A stretch of 64,000 nt of DNA from Mycolicibacterium duvalii (GTDB taxonomy: Bacteria; Actinomycetota; Actinomycetes; Mycobacteriales; Mycobacteriaceae): the NCBI RefSeq assembly GCF_010726645.1, contig NZ_AP022563.1, forward strand, positions 5,022,001 through 5,086,000. The letters run 5' to 3'. Position 1 is the first letter of the stretch; every line of letters begins with the position of its first letter. The position numbers and the translations under genes are program-made. The notes under the pieces are model-generated. The model was given only the letters and a program-made list of their open reading frames with translations. It had not been told where the DNA came from and made no database searches. Shown here one piece after another: positions 43,099 to 53,404 of this stretch.

Positions 43099-43914
43099 GT
43101 GCTCCTCGCGATAGACGTTCGTAACACCCACACCGTCGTCGGGCTGATCTCCGGTTTCGGTGCGCACGCCACGGTGGAACAGCACTGGCGCATCCGGACC
43201 GAACCCGAGGTGACCGCCGACGAGTTGGCCTTGACCATCGACGGTCTGATCGGCGACGACGCCGAACGTCTCACCGGCGCGTCGGGTCTGTCGACTGTCC
43301 CGTCGGTGCTGCACGAGGTGCGGGTGATGCTCGAGCAGTACTGGCCCACCGTGCCGCACGTGCTGATCGAACCCGGTGTGCGCACCGGCATCCCGTTGCT
43401 GGTCGACAACCCCAAGGAAGTGGGCGCTGACCGGATCGTCAATTGCCTTGCGGCATACCAGAAGTACGGCTCGGCCGCGATCGTCGTCGATTTCGGCTCG
43501 TCGATCTGCGTGGACGTGGTCTCGGCCAAGGGCGAGTTCCTCGGCGGCGCCATCGCCCCGGGCGTGCAGGTGTCCTCCGATGCGGCGGCAGCCCGCTCGG
43601 CAGCGTTGCGCAGGGTGGAGCTGACCCGGCCGCGGTCGGTGATCGGCAAGAACACCGTCGAGTGCATGCAGGCCGGTGCGGTGTTCGGATTCGCCGGCTT
43701 GGTGGACGGGCTGGTCAGCCGGGTGCGCTCCGACGTCGACGGATTCGACGGCGCCGACGTCGCCGTGGTGGCCACCGGGCACAGTGCCCCGCTGGTGCTG
43801 CCCGACCTGCGCACCGTGGAGCACTACGACCGGCACCTGACACTGGACGGACTGCGGTTGGTGTTCGAGCGCAACCGCGACAACCAGCGGGGCAAGGCCA
43901 AGGCTGCGCGCTAG
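43099..43914 (+). CDS. coaX: Type III pantothenate kinase, 271 aa
   Basis: This enzyme phosphorylates pantothenate, the first step of CoA synthesis. 'LLAIDVRNTHTVVGL' (phosphate-1), 'VGADRIVNCLAAYQKY' and 'VVDFGSSICVDVVS' are the ASKHA-fold motifs. GTG 43099 is 4 bp after panD. The stop codon TAG shares the palindrome CTAG with the stop of the convergent gene. Confidence 0.95.
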   Translation: MLLAIDVRNTHTVVGLISGFGAHATVEQHWRIRTEPEVTADELALTIDGLIGDDAERLTGASGLSTVPSVLHEVRVMLEQYWPTVPHVLIEPGVRTGIPLLVDNPKEVGADRIVNCLAAYQKYGSAAIVVDFGSSICVDVVSAKGEFLGGAIAPGVQVSSDAAAARSAALRRVELTRPRSVIGKNTVECMQAGAVFGFAGLVDGLVSRVRSDVDGFDGADVAVVATGHSAPLVLPDLRTVEHYDRHLTLDGLRLVFERNRDNQRGKAKAAR

Positions 43915-45155
43915 AAGTACGTGCGGATGAGGTCGACCAGCCGGCCTGCGGCGTCGACTTCGGGGAATATCCGCCACTTGTCGAACACCGTGCACGGATG
44001 CGAGATCCCGAACCGGAGCCAGTCACCGACCGCGGCCCGGTCCGCACCGCCCAGACGCAGGTAGGCGTGCTGGTCGTTGAGCTTGGCCACCGAGCTGTCC
44101 GGCAGGTCCAGTGGCACCGGGAGGTCCTGGTCGAACGCCACGTCGCGGCGGCCCATCGTCAGCACGGCCAGGTTGGGCTCCGGCCGCGACACCACCTGTG
44201 CGCGGATCTCCAGCGCGGGACGCAGTCGGTCGGTCAGCGGCGAGGTGCGCGCATAGAGACCGTGGTCGTGGGTCAGGTAGCAGCCGCTGCGCAGCACCGT
44301 GCGCACCGCCAGTGCGCCCGGCCAGTCGGTCAGCGTGTCGGCCACCTCGTCGAAATAGCTGCTCCCCCCGGCGCTCGCCACCGGCAGGTCGGTCTCGAAC
44401 ACCGGCGCCAACCGCAACACCGCCGCACGGACCTGCGCCAGGTGTGCGCGCACCCCGGCGAGCGCGTCGGGCGCGCGGCCGTGGCCGAGCGCGGCTTCGT
44501 AGCCGGCCACCCCGACCAACCGCAGCCGGGGCGACGCCGCAGCGGCGCGGGCGACGGCGTCGACCTCGGCATCGGTGCGGCACCCGGTCCGCCCGCCGGG
44601 CAGCCCCACCTCCACGCAGACGTCCACCGGCCGCTGCGTGTCGGCCAGCGCCGCTGTCATCACCTCGACGCCGCGCCCCGAATCCACCCAGCACAGCACC
44701 TGCAGATCCGGGTCGGCGTCCAGCTCGCGGCCCAGCCAGCGCAGGCCGGCCTCGTCGACCAGCTGGTTGGCCAGGACCAGGTTCGTCACTCCGAAGGCGC
44801 GATAGACGGCGGCCTGCCCGACGGTGGCCACGGTCACCGCGCACGCGCCCGCGGCCAGCTGGCGGGCGGCGAGCTGAGGGGCCATGTGGGTCTTGCCGTG
44901 CGGTGCGAGCTCCACCCCGCGCTCGCGGCACCACCCGGCCATCGTGGTTATGTTGTGCGCCAGCGCAGCGGCGTGCAGCACACACACCGGTCCGAACACT
45001 CCGGCGGCCGACAGCTGCGGCGCATCGGCGATCAGCTCTGCCGGGGTGCGTCCCCACCAGTGCGGCGGGACCCCCTTGAGCCCGGTCTCCAGCGGCCGCT
45101 GCGCCAGCGCGCGCAGCGCGGCGGGGTCGATCAGCGCGTTGGCGGGGCCGGTCAT
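43911..45155 (-). CDS. PLP-dependent D-serine dehydratase/D-threonine aldolase-like enzyme, 414 aa
   Basis: This is a fold-type III (alanine racemase-like) PLP enzyme. The PLP lysine is in 'APHGKTHMAP' (about residue 87), and the C-terminal zinc site is suggested by 'HPCTVFDKW'. The family includes D-threonine aldolase and eukaryotic-type D-serine dehydratase; the substrate is most likely a D-hydroxy amino acid. There is no signal peptide. It converges with coaX (4-bp overlap) and is divergent from lysS, only 23 bp away. I do not recall a gene at this place in M. tuberculosis, so it may be an insertion in this lineage. Confidence 0.85.
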   Translation of the reverse strand: MTGPANALIDPAALRALAQRPLETGLKGVPPHWWGRTPAELIADAPQLSAAGVFGPVCVLHAAALAHNITTMAGWCRERGVELAPHGKTHMAPQLAARQLAAGACAVTVATVGQAAVYRAFGVTNLVLANQLVDEAGLRWLGRELDADPDLQVLCWVDSGRGVEVMTAALADTQRPVDVCVEVGLPGGRTGCRTDAEVDAVARAAAASPRLRLVGVAGYEAALGHGRAPDALAGVRAHLAQVRAAVLRLAPVFETDLPVASAGGSSYFDEVADTLTDWPGALAVRTVLRSGCYLTHDHGLYARTSPLTDRLRPALEIRAQVVSRPEPNLAVLTMGRRDVAFDQDLPVPLDLPDSSVAKLNDQHAYLRLGGADRAAVGDWLRFGISHPCTVFDKWRIFPEVDAAGRLVDLIRTYF

Positions 45156-45161
45156 GTGTTC

Positions 45162-45183
45162 ATTTAAGCTGGCACGTCGTGAC
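45162..45183 (+). promoter_or_regulatory. lysS leaderless promoter, with an overlapping minus-strand -10 box
   Basis: TAAGCT (45165-45170) is 14 bases before the lysS GTG at 45179. The 19 bases from 45165 are identical to those at the cysS start (61981-61999). On the minus strand TTAAAT (45167-45162) lies 12 bases before the ATG of the PLP-enzyme gene, so the two -10 boxes overlap. Confidence 0.55.
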
Positions 45184-46696
45184 GTCCCCTGATTCTGCCC
45201 CCGACCCGCGCGAGGACATCCCTGAGCAGTTCCGCATCCGCCAAGGCAAGCGCGAGCGTCTGCTCGACGAGGGACGCGATCCGTACCCGGTCGAGGTGGC
45301 CCGCACGCACACGCTCGCAGAGCTGCGCGCGGCCTATCCGGATCTGGCGGCCGACACCGAGACCGGGCAGCACGTCGGCGTCGCCGGCCGGGTCATCTTC
45401 GCCCGCAACTCGGGCAAGCTGTGCTTCGCCACGCTGCAGGAGGGTGACGGCACCCAGTTGCAGGCGATGATCAGCCTGGCCAGGGTGGGCCAGGACTCGC
45501 TGGACGCGTGGAAGGCCGATGTCGACCTCGGCGACATCGTGTTCGTCGCCGGTGAGGTGATCAGTTCGAGGCGGGGCGAACTGTCCGTGCTCGCGGACTC
45601 CTGGCAGATGGCGTCCAAGGCGCTGCGACCGCTACCGGTGGCCCACAAGGAGATGAGCGAGGAGTCGCGGGTCCGGCAGCGCTACGTGGACCTGATCGTG
45701 CGCCCGGAGGCCCGCGCGGTGGCTCGTCAGCGCATCGCGGTGGTCCGCGCGGTGCGATCGGCCCTCGAGCGCCGGGACTTCCTCGAGGTCGAGACCCCGA
45801 TGCTGCAGACGCTGGCCGGCGGGGCCGCTGCCCGACCGTTCGTCACCCACTCCAACGCGCTCGACTCCGACCTGTACCTGCGCATCGCGCCGGAACTGTT
45901 CCTCAAACGCTGCGTCGTCGGCGGCCTGGACCGGGTTTTCGAACTGAATCGGGTGTTCCGAAACGAGGGCGCGGATTCGACGCATTCCCCGGAATTCGCG
46001 ATGCTGGAGACTTATCAGGCTTACGGTACGTACGACGATTCCGCCGTCATCACCCGTGAACTTATTCAGGAAGTCGCCGACGAAGCCATCGGCACCCGGC
46101 AGGTGCCATTGCCCGACGGCACCGTCTACGATCTCGACGGAGAATGGGACTCCATTCAAATGTATCCGTCATTGTCAGAAGCCCTCGGCGAAGAGATCAC
46201 ACCGCAGACCACCGCCGATCGTCTCTGGCAGATCGCCGATCGGCTCGGTGTCGAGATTCCGCGGGACCGTGGTTATGGGCACGGTAAATTGATCGAAGAA
46301 CTGTGGGAGCACACGGTCGGCGACAAACTGTGGGCGCCGACGTTCGTGCGCGATTTCCCGGTCGAGACCACACCGCTGACCCGCTCGCACCGCAGCATCG
46401 ACGGCGTCACCGAAAAGTGGGACCTCTACGTTCGTCACATCGAATTGGCCACGGGATATTCGGAGTTGATCGACCCGGTGATCCAGCGCGAGCGGTTCGA
46501 AGCCCAGGTCCGCGCCGCGGCCGCCGGGGATGACGAGGCCATGGCGCTGGACGAGGATTTCCTGGCCGCACTCGAACACGGCATGCCCCCGACAACCGGT
46601 ACCGGAATGGGCATCGACCGGTTGTTGATGGCGTTGACGGGGCTGTCGATTAGGGACACGGTTTTGTTCCCCATTGTTCGCCGATCCGGTAACTGA
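45179..46696 (+). CDS. lysS: Lysyl-tRNA synthetase (class II), 505 aa
   Basis: This enzyme charges tRNA-Lys. The N-terminal OB-fold anticodon-binding domain (about residues 60-170) is followed by a class II core. Motif 2 'RVFRNEGADSTHSPEFAML' and motif 3 'GTGMGIDRLLMALTG' are intact, and 'YLRIAPELFLKR' precedes motif 2. The C-terminal half of the gene (about 45,940-46,320) is noticeably less GC-rich than its surroundings. It has its own leaderless promoter. It is the main lysS form, without the MprF-like fusion seen in LysX. Confidence 0.97.
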   Translation: MTSPDSAPDPREDIPEQFRIRQGKRERLLDEGRDPYPVEVARTHTLAELRAAYPDLAADTETGQHVGVAGRVIFARNSGKLCFATLQEGDGTQLQAMISLARVGQDSLDAWKADVDLGDIVFVAGEVISSRRGELSVLADSWQMASKALRPLPVAHKEMSEESRVRQRYVDLIVRPEARAVARQRIAVVRAVRSALERRDFLEVETPMLQTLAGGAAARPFVTHSNALDSDLYLRIAPELFLKRCVVGGLDRVFELNRVFRNEGADSTHSPEFAMLETYQAYGTYDDSAVITRELIQEVADEAIGTRQVPLPDGTVYDLDGEWDSIQMYPSLSEALGEEITPQTTADRLWQIADRLGVEIPRDRGYGHGKLIEELWEHTVGDKLWAPTFVRDFPVETTPLTRSHRSIDGVTEKWDLYVRHIELATGYSELIDPVIQRERFEAQVRAAAAGDDEAMALDEDFLAALEHGMPPTTGTGMGIDRLLMALTGLSIRDTVLFPIVRRSGN

Positions 46697-46804
46697 ACCG
46701 CCGCGATTCACACCGCGCGGAATGGGCGCGTTGTTGAATGGAAACGCTCTTTATGGCAGATTGGTCGCGGGGCTTGGGGTCGTTGCGTAGAAGGGCATTC
46801 GAAA

Positions 46805-47146
46805 ATGGCGAAGAAAGTCACCGTCACACTTGTCGACGATTTTGACGGTGAGGGTGCCGCCGACGAGACTGTGGAATTCGGCCTCGACGGAGTCAGTTAT
46901 GAGATCGATCTCTCCTCCAAGAATGCCGCAAAGCTGCGCAACGATTTGAAGCAATGGGTCGATGCGGGCCGCCGGGTCGGCGGCCGCCGGCGCGGCCGCG
47001 CGGTCGCCACCGGCCGGGGACGCGCCGCGATCGACCGGGAGCAGAGCGCCGCGATCCGGGACTGGGCCCGGCGCAACGGCCACAACGTGTCGACGCGCGG
47101 CCGGATCCCGGCCGACGTCATCGACGCTTTCCACGCGGCCACCTAG
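46805..47146 (+). CDS. lsr2: Lsr2 nucleoid-associated protein, 113 aa
   Basis: This is an H-NS-like xenogeneic silencer that binds AT-rich DNA. The N-terminal dimerisation domain ('VTVTLVDDFDGEGAADETV') is followed by a basic linker 'GRRRGRAVATGRGR' and a C-terminal DNA-binding domain with the AT-hook-like 'RGR' in 'VSTRGRIPADVIDAF'. The length is typical. It lies between lysS and clpC1, as in M. tuberculosis. The upstream 108 bp is relatively AT-rich, which would allow self-binding. Confidence 0.97.
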   Translation: MAKKVTVTLVDDFDGEGAADETVEFGLDGVSYEIDLSSKNAAKLRNDLKQWVDAGRRVGGRRRGRAVATGRGRAAIDREQSAAIRDWARRNGHNVSTRGRIPADVIDAFHAAT

Positions 47147-47159
47147 GACGATCCTGCTC

Positions 47160-47176
47160 GTTCGCTACCGGCGAAC
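47160..47176 (+). promoter_or_regulatory. ClgR-like operator upstream of clpC1
   Basis: GTTCGC-TACCG-GCGAAC is a perfect inverted repeat with a 5-base spacer. It matches the GTTCGC-N5-GCGAAC type of site recalled for the Clp-gene regulator ClgR in actinobacteria. It lies 209 bp before the clpC1 start and 14 bp after lsr2. Confidence 0.55.
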
Positions 47177-47183
47177 CCTGCAC

Positions 47184-47218
47184 CGCCGGATCGGGAAACG
47201 ATTCCCTGACATCCGGCG
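47184..47218 (+). terminator. Hairpin after lsr2
   Basis: CGCCGGAT (47184-47191) pairs with ATCCGGCG (47211-47218), and an inner GGGAA (47193-47197) pairs with TTCCC (47202-47206). The nested stem is strong but has no T-run, so it may be a non-canonical terminator or part of the clpC1 regulatory region. Confidence 0.4.
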
Positions 47219-47311
47219 TTGACCCTGACAGCGCTGGGTAACAGCCTGACTGTCACGGCGAGCCGCCCGATTTAGCACCCGGGAGGCGGGGCGCCCGGTG
47301 CTGCCGCCCAC

Positions 47312-47317
47312 TAGAGT
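47312..47317 (+). promoter_or_regulatory. Possible -10 box (TAGAGT) of clpC1
   Basis: TAGAGT fits TANNNT and would start a transcript near 47324 with a leader of about 60 bases. No clear -35 box is seen. The rest of the 238-bp gap holds the ClgR-like site and a hairpin. Confidence 0.4.
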
Positions 47318-47384
47318 GGACGGCAGGTGCACAGGCTCTTTTCAGGGCTGCACCACCTATGCGATGGAGAGCAGGTAACCACGG

Positions 47385-49928
<2,544 letters not shown>

Positions 49929-49942
49929 CCGGTCACGTACAG

Positions 49943-49970
49943 ACGCCCCCGACGCGAGTCGGGGGCGTTT
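49943..49970 (+). terminator. Intrinsic terminator after clpC1
   Basis: ACGCCCCCGAC (49943-49953), loop GCGA, GTCGGGGGCGT (49958-49968), then TT. This is a perfect 11-bp stem with a tetraloop 15 bp after the stop codon. Confidence 0.75.
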
Positions 49971-50019
49971 GTGCGTCCGGACGGCCCGGCCGGCGCCCGG
50001 GTGGCTTACGATGCTCGGG

Positions 50020-50100
50020 TAATCGACGGGTGACGGAACCTGGTGGAAATCCAGGACGGTCGCGCCACTGTGACAGTCAGACCCGGTGCCCGTCGCAGAT
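50020..50100 (+). promoter_or_regulatory. Cobalamin (B12) riboswitch
   Basis: The conserved core of the cobalamin aptamer is present: 'GGTGGAAATCCAGGACGGTC' (50042-50061) and the B12-box-like GCGCCACTGTGACAGTCAGA (50062-50081). The outer stem CGACGGG (50024-50030) pairs with CCCGTCG (50089-50095). It ends about 35 bases before the cbtB start, so control is probably on translation. Ligand binding should lower expression of the cobalt transporter genes. Confidence 0.9.
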
Positions 50101-50136
50101 CTGGTTGGGACGCGCAATCCCAGAAAGGAATCCGCG

Positions 50137-50352
50137 ATGACGACTCCTGAGATGAGCAGGTCCTCCGCGACCGCCATCGACTTCTCGGGCACCAAGGCCG
50201 CCGCATGGCTGTCGCTGACCGCGTTCTTCGCGTTGATCGTGCTGTACTTCGTCGGCATGGACCAGGGGGCGACGTCGGTGTTCGGCAACAGCACCTACAT
50301 CCATGAGTTCGTGCACGACGCCCGCCACCTGCTCGGTTTCCCCTGCCACTGA
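50137..50352 (+). CDS. cbtB: CbtB cobalt transporter small subunit, 71 aa
   Basis: This is a one-helix membrane protein (about residues 22-42) with a His-containing C-terminus ('YIHEFVHDARHLLGFPCH'), typical of CbtB. CbtB and CbtA form a cobalt uptake system found downstream of B12 riboswitches. GAAAGGA is the ribosome site. The gene is 3 bp from cbtA. Confidence 0.93.
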   Translation: MTTPEMSRSSATAIDFSGTKAAAWLSLTAFFALIVLYFVGMDQGATSVFGNSTYIHEFVHDARHLLGFPCH

Positions 50353-50355
50353 GCG

Positions 50356-51165
50356 ATGGAAAAACACATCATCTGGCGCGGCCTGCTGGCCGGCGCCATC
50401 GCAGGAGTGCTCGCCTTCCTGTTCGCGCGGATCTTCGTCGAACCCCAGATCGACCTGGCGATCGGCTATGAAGAGGGCGTCGGAGCGGCCCGAGAGGCGC
50501 TCGACCACAGCCATGACCACGGCGGCGGCCACAGCCACAGCCACGGCGAGGAGGGGGGCGGGATCACCCGCGCCATCCAGGCCAACATCGGGTTGGGGCT
50601 GGGACTGCTGGCGTTCTCCGTCGCGATCGGCGCGCTGTTCTCGGTCGTCTACGCGGTGGCCTACGGCCGGGTCGGCAACGTCTCGGCACGGCTGCTGTCG
50701 CTGCTGGTGGCCGGCGGAATGCTGCTGAGCCTGTATGTGGTGCCGACGCTGAAATATCCGGCCAGCCCACCCGCGCTGAGCCTGGACGAGACGATCGGCC
50801 AGCGCACGATGCTGTACCTGCTGATGGTGGTGGCCTCGGCGGCATTGCTGGTCGCCGCGGTGTACGCCGGCCGGCAACTCGTGGCGCGGCTGGGCACCTG
50901 GAATGCGACGCTGGCCGCCGCGGGCGGCTACCTCGTCGCGGTGGCGGTGCTGATGCTGGTGCTGCCGTCGATCGAGGAGACCCCCGGTCCGCTGGTCGAC
51001 GACGCAGGCACCATCGTCTACCCGGGCTTCCCGGCAGGCGTGCTGTACGAGTTCCGGCTCTACTCGCTGGGCACGCAGGTCATCGTCTACGCCACCATCG
51101 GTCTGGTGTTCGCGGCGATGGTGTCGCGGCTGCTGGGCGAGCGTAAGCACGTCGTTCCTGCGTGA
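50356..51165 (+). CDS. cbtA: CbtA cobalt transporter subunit, 269 aa
   Basis: This is a polytopic membrane protein (five or six helices) with a His-rich loop 'DHSHDHGGGHSHSHGEEGG' (about residues 50-68) after the first helix, which probably binds Co2+. The length and layout match CbtA. It is regulated together with cbtB by the upstream cobalamin riboswitch. Its stop overlaps the next gene (GTGA), tying a histidine phosphatase to the same transcript. Confidence 0.93.
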   Translation: MEKHIIWRGLLAGAIAGVLAFLFARIFVEPQIDLAIGYEEGVGAAREALDHSHDHGGGHSHSHGEEGGGITRAIQANIGLGLGLLAFSVAIGALFSVVYAVAYGRVGNVSARLLSLLVAGGMLLSLYVVPTLKYPASPPALSLDETIGQRTMLYLLMVVASAALLVAAVYAGRQLVARLGTWNATLAAAGGYLVAVAVLMLVLPSIEETPGPLVDDAGTIVYPGFPAGVLYEFRLYSLGTQVIVYATIGLVFAAMVSRLLGERKHVVPA

Positions 51166-51710
51166 GTGGGGTCGTCCGGCTGACCCTCGTGTCGCACGGC
51201 ATGACCGACGCGATGTCGGCCGGACGATTCCCGATCGACGAGCCACTCAACGACGCCGGCCGCAGACAGTTCGCCGCGACCATGGAGAGCGGCGACGGTC
51301 GGGTGGTGTGCGGTCCGGAACTGCGGGCGCAGCAGTCCGCCGAGCTGCTCGGGCTGACGCCGGCCGTCGATACCCGGCTGGCCGACCTGGATTGCGGGCG
51401 CTGGCGCGGTGAGGCGCTCGACCAGGTGGCACCCGACGAACTCGCCCTGTGGCTGACCGAGCCGGCCAGCGCCCCGCACGGCGGGGAGACCGTCGTCGAC
51501 GTGATCGCCCGGGTCCGCGACTGGCTGGCGTCGATGGCCGCGGAGCGGATCCGCACCGTCGCGGTGACGCACCCGGCCGTGGTGCGGGCGGCCGTGGTGG
51601 TGGCGCTCGACGCACCGCCGAAGTCGTTCTGGCGCATCGACGTCGAGCCGGCCAGCCGGACGGTGTTGCACTACCGGGGCCAGGCGTGGACCCTCCGGTT
51701 GAATCGCTGA
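51162..51710 (+). CDS. Histidine phosphatase superfamily protein with altered RHG motif, 182 aa
   Basis: The protein has the branch 1 histidine phosphatase layout, but the usual RHG reads Ser-His-Gly in 'LTLVSHGMTDAMSAG'. The catalytic His is kept and the first phosphate-binding Arg is lost. 'LADLDCGRWRGEAL' and the second His in 'VAVTHPAVVRAAV' are present. In a riboswitch-controlled operon with cbtBA it could be an alpha-ribazole phosphatase (CobC) relative, which is an inference. The stop is 1 bp from that of convergent lpqF. Confidence 0.8.
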   Translation: MSGVVRLTLVSHGMTDAMSAGRFPIDEPLNDAGRRQFAATMESGDGRVVCGPELRAQQSAELLGLTPAVDTRLADLDCGRWRGEALDQVAPDELALWLTEPASAPHGGETVVDVIARVRDWLASMAAERIRTVAVTHPAVVRAAVVVALDAPPKSFWRIDVEPASRTVLHYRGQAWTLRLNR

Positions 51711-51711
51711 T

Positions 51712-53073
51712 TCAGGGCTCGATCAGACCGAACATCTGCTCGGCCATGGACAACAGCCACGCGGCGGCGGTCTGGCTGCGGTACTCCGGCCAGTTGGACT
51801 GCAGGCTGACGACCCACGGCTGGCCGGTCTTGTCCACCGCATACCAGCTGAAGGTCAGGTCACCGGGCAGGTTGCCGGCCTTGGCGCCGATGTAGGGCCA
51901 GGTCTTCCGGTTCAGATCGATGCCGGGGATCGCCGACAGGATCTCGGTGACCGGCGCGGCCTCGCCGACCGCGGCCTCCTGCAGCGCCGCGTGCAGGCGG
52001 CAGATGTCCGATGCGCTGGCGTACCACTCGGCGCCGATGGTCGACGCCGGCACATGGGTGCGTTCCGGGTCGGGCTCGTAGGGCCGGGACTTGACCTGCT
52101 GGAGCAGCTGCGCCCGCTTCTGCGGGGACGCCTGCTTCCACTGGTCGCGCACGTCCGGTTTCCCCCAGCCGACCGAGAACAGCTCGTGCATGGTCGGAAA
52201 CGGCGTCATGCTGGCCGGGTCGTGGTGTCCCGCGGTCACCAGGGCGCGTTCCACCGCGCCCGGACCGAGGTGGCCGATCAGCAGGTCGGTGGCCATGTTG
52301 TCGCTGGCCGAGATCATCTGCTGGGCGGCCTGGCGCACGGTGACGGTGGCTCCCGGTGGCAGCTTGTCGAAACCGGACGAGCCGACCGCCTTGGCCTCCT
52401 TGGTGATGGTCAGCGTGTCGTCCCATGCCGCGTCGCCGGCCTTGATCGCGTCGGCCACCGCGAGCAGCACGTAGAGCTTGAAGATCGAGGCCAGCGGCAG
52501 CGACTGTTCGGTGTTGGTGCCGGCGACCTTCTCGCAGCTGCCGTCGACGACCTTGGCGACCTGATACGAGTAGCGCGCCCCGGACGAGGTGAGCGCGGCG
52601 TCGACGTCGGACCACTGGCCGATCTCCGGCTTGACCAGGCTGACGTGGAAGCGGTCGACCAGGCTGGTGGTGTCGTCGGTGCGCAGGTCGATCGTCTGCT
52701 GCACCCCGTAGGACGTGGTGATGTGCAGGGTCGCGTTGCCGGCGCCGACCTCGACGTCGCGCACGGTGAACGGCCGGTCCCACCACATCCGGTCCAGCGT
52801 GACGCCGACGTGCTCGACGATCTCCGGCGCAGCCAGGGTGCGGACACCGACTTCGCCGATCGGCCAGTCGCTGTTGAGCATGTCCATCGTCTGCTTGGCG
52901 CGCAGACCCTGCGGGGTGTTGATCGCGATGGGTGCACCGTAGGCCGCTTCGGCCGGCGCGGGCCGGGTGGCGGCACACCCACCGGCAAGGGCGACGACGA
53001 GCGCCAGCGCGACCGTCAGCGTGGCCGTGCGGCGTCGCGCCCCTGCCTCACGCCGTGGTGTCTGGACCTGCAA
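51712..53073 (-). CDS. lpqF: Lipoprotein with class A beta-lactamase-like domain, 453 aa
   Basis: This is a secreted lipoprotein with a lipobox 'VALAGGCAAT' (Cys about residue 33), an N-terminal Cpe/LpqF-like domain and a C-terminal serine beta-lactamase fold. The active-site motifs are SxxK 'LASIFKLYVL', SDN in 'ISASDNMATDLL', and K-A-G 'GAKAGNLPG' instead of KTG. The M. tuberculosis counterpart (Rv3593) is a lipoprotein of unclear substrate. The start TTG 53073 overlaps the end of mhuD by 26 bp; no ATG or GTG fits before the lipobox. Confidence 0.87.
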   Translation of the reverse strand: MQVQTPRREAGARRRTATLTVALALVVALAGGCAATRPAPAEAAYGAPIAINTPQGLRAKQTMDMLNSDWPIGEVGVRTLAAPEIVEHVGVTLDRMWWDRPFTVRDVEVGAGNATLHITTSYGVQQTIDLRTDDTTSLVDRFHVSLVKPEIGQWSDVDAALTSSGARYSYQVAKVVDGSCEKVAGTNTEQSLPLASIFKLYVLLAVADAIKAGDAAWDDTLTITKEAKAVGSSGFDKLPPGATVTVRQAAQQMISASDNMATDLLIGHLGPGAVERALVTAGHHDPASMTPFPTMHELFSVGWGKPDVRDQWKQASPQKRAQLLQQVKSRPYEPDPERTHVPASTIGAEWYASASDICRLHAALQEAAVGEAAPVTEILSAIPGIDLNRKTWPYIGAKAGNLPGDLTFSWYAVDKTGQPWVVSLQSNWPEYRSQTAAAWLLSMAEQMFGLIEP

Positions 53074-53365
53074 CGTCGAGCACGACCTCGAATTCCAGCA
53101 ACGACGCGCCGGTGGCGACGGGGTTCTTGCGCTCGCCCGCGTGCGCCTCGACGGCCGGTCCGGAGGCCCACGCCTGGAACGCCTCTTCGGACTCCCACTG
53201 GGTCACCACGAAGTAGCGGTTCTCGCCCTTGATCGGACGCAGCAGCTGGAAGCCGAGGAAGCCGGGCTGGTTGTCCACCGCGTGGGCCCGGTGGGCGAAG
53301 CGCTTCTCCAGCTCGGGCCCGGCGTCGGGCGGGACCTCGATCGCGTTGATCTTGACTACAGCCAT
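53048..53365 (-). CDS. mhuD: Heme-degrading monooxygenase MhuD, 105 aa
   Basis: This is an ABM-fold, IsdG-type enzyme that opens heme and releases iron without CO (mycobilin products, established for M. tuberculosis MhuD). The key residues are present: Asn7 in 'VVKINAIEV', Trp in 'VTQWESEEAF' (about 66) and the heme-ligand His in 'VEAHAGERKNP' (about 75). The length equals the family. It is co-transcribed with lpqF and divergent from the hydrolase gene. Confidence 0.95.
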   Translation of the reverse strand: MAVVKINAIEVPPDAGPELEKRFAHRAHAVDNQPGFLGFQLLRPIKGENRYFVVTQWESEEAFQAWASGPAVEAHAGERKNPVATGASLLEFEVVLDVAGPDTTA

Positions 53366-53404
53366 GGTTTTCAGGCTACCGCGTGGCCCGGAATGATCCT
53401 CGGC

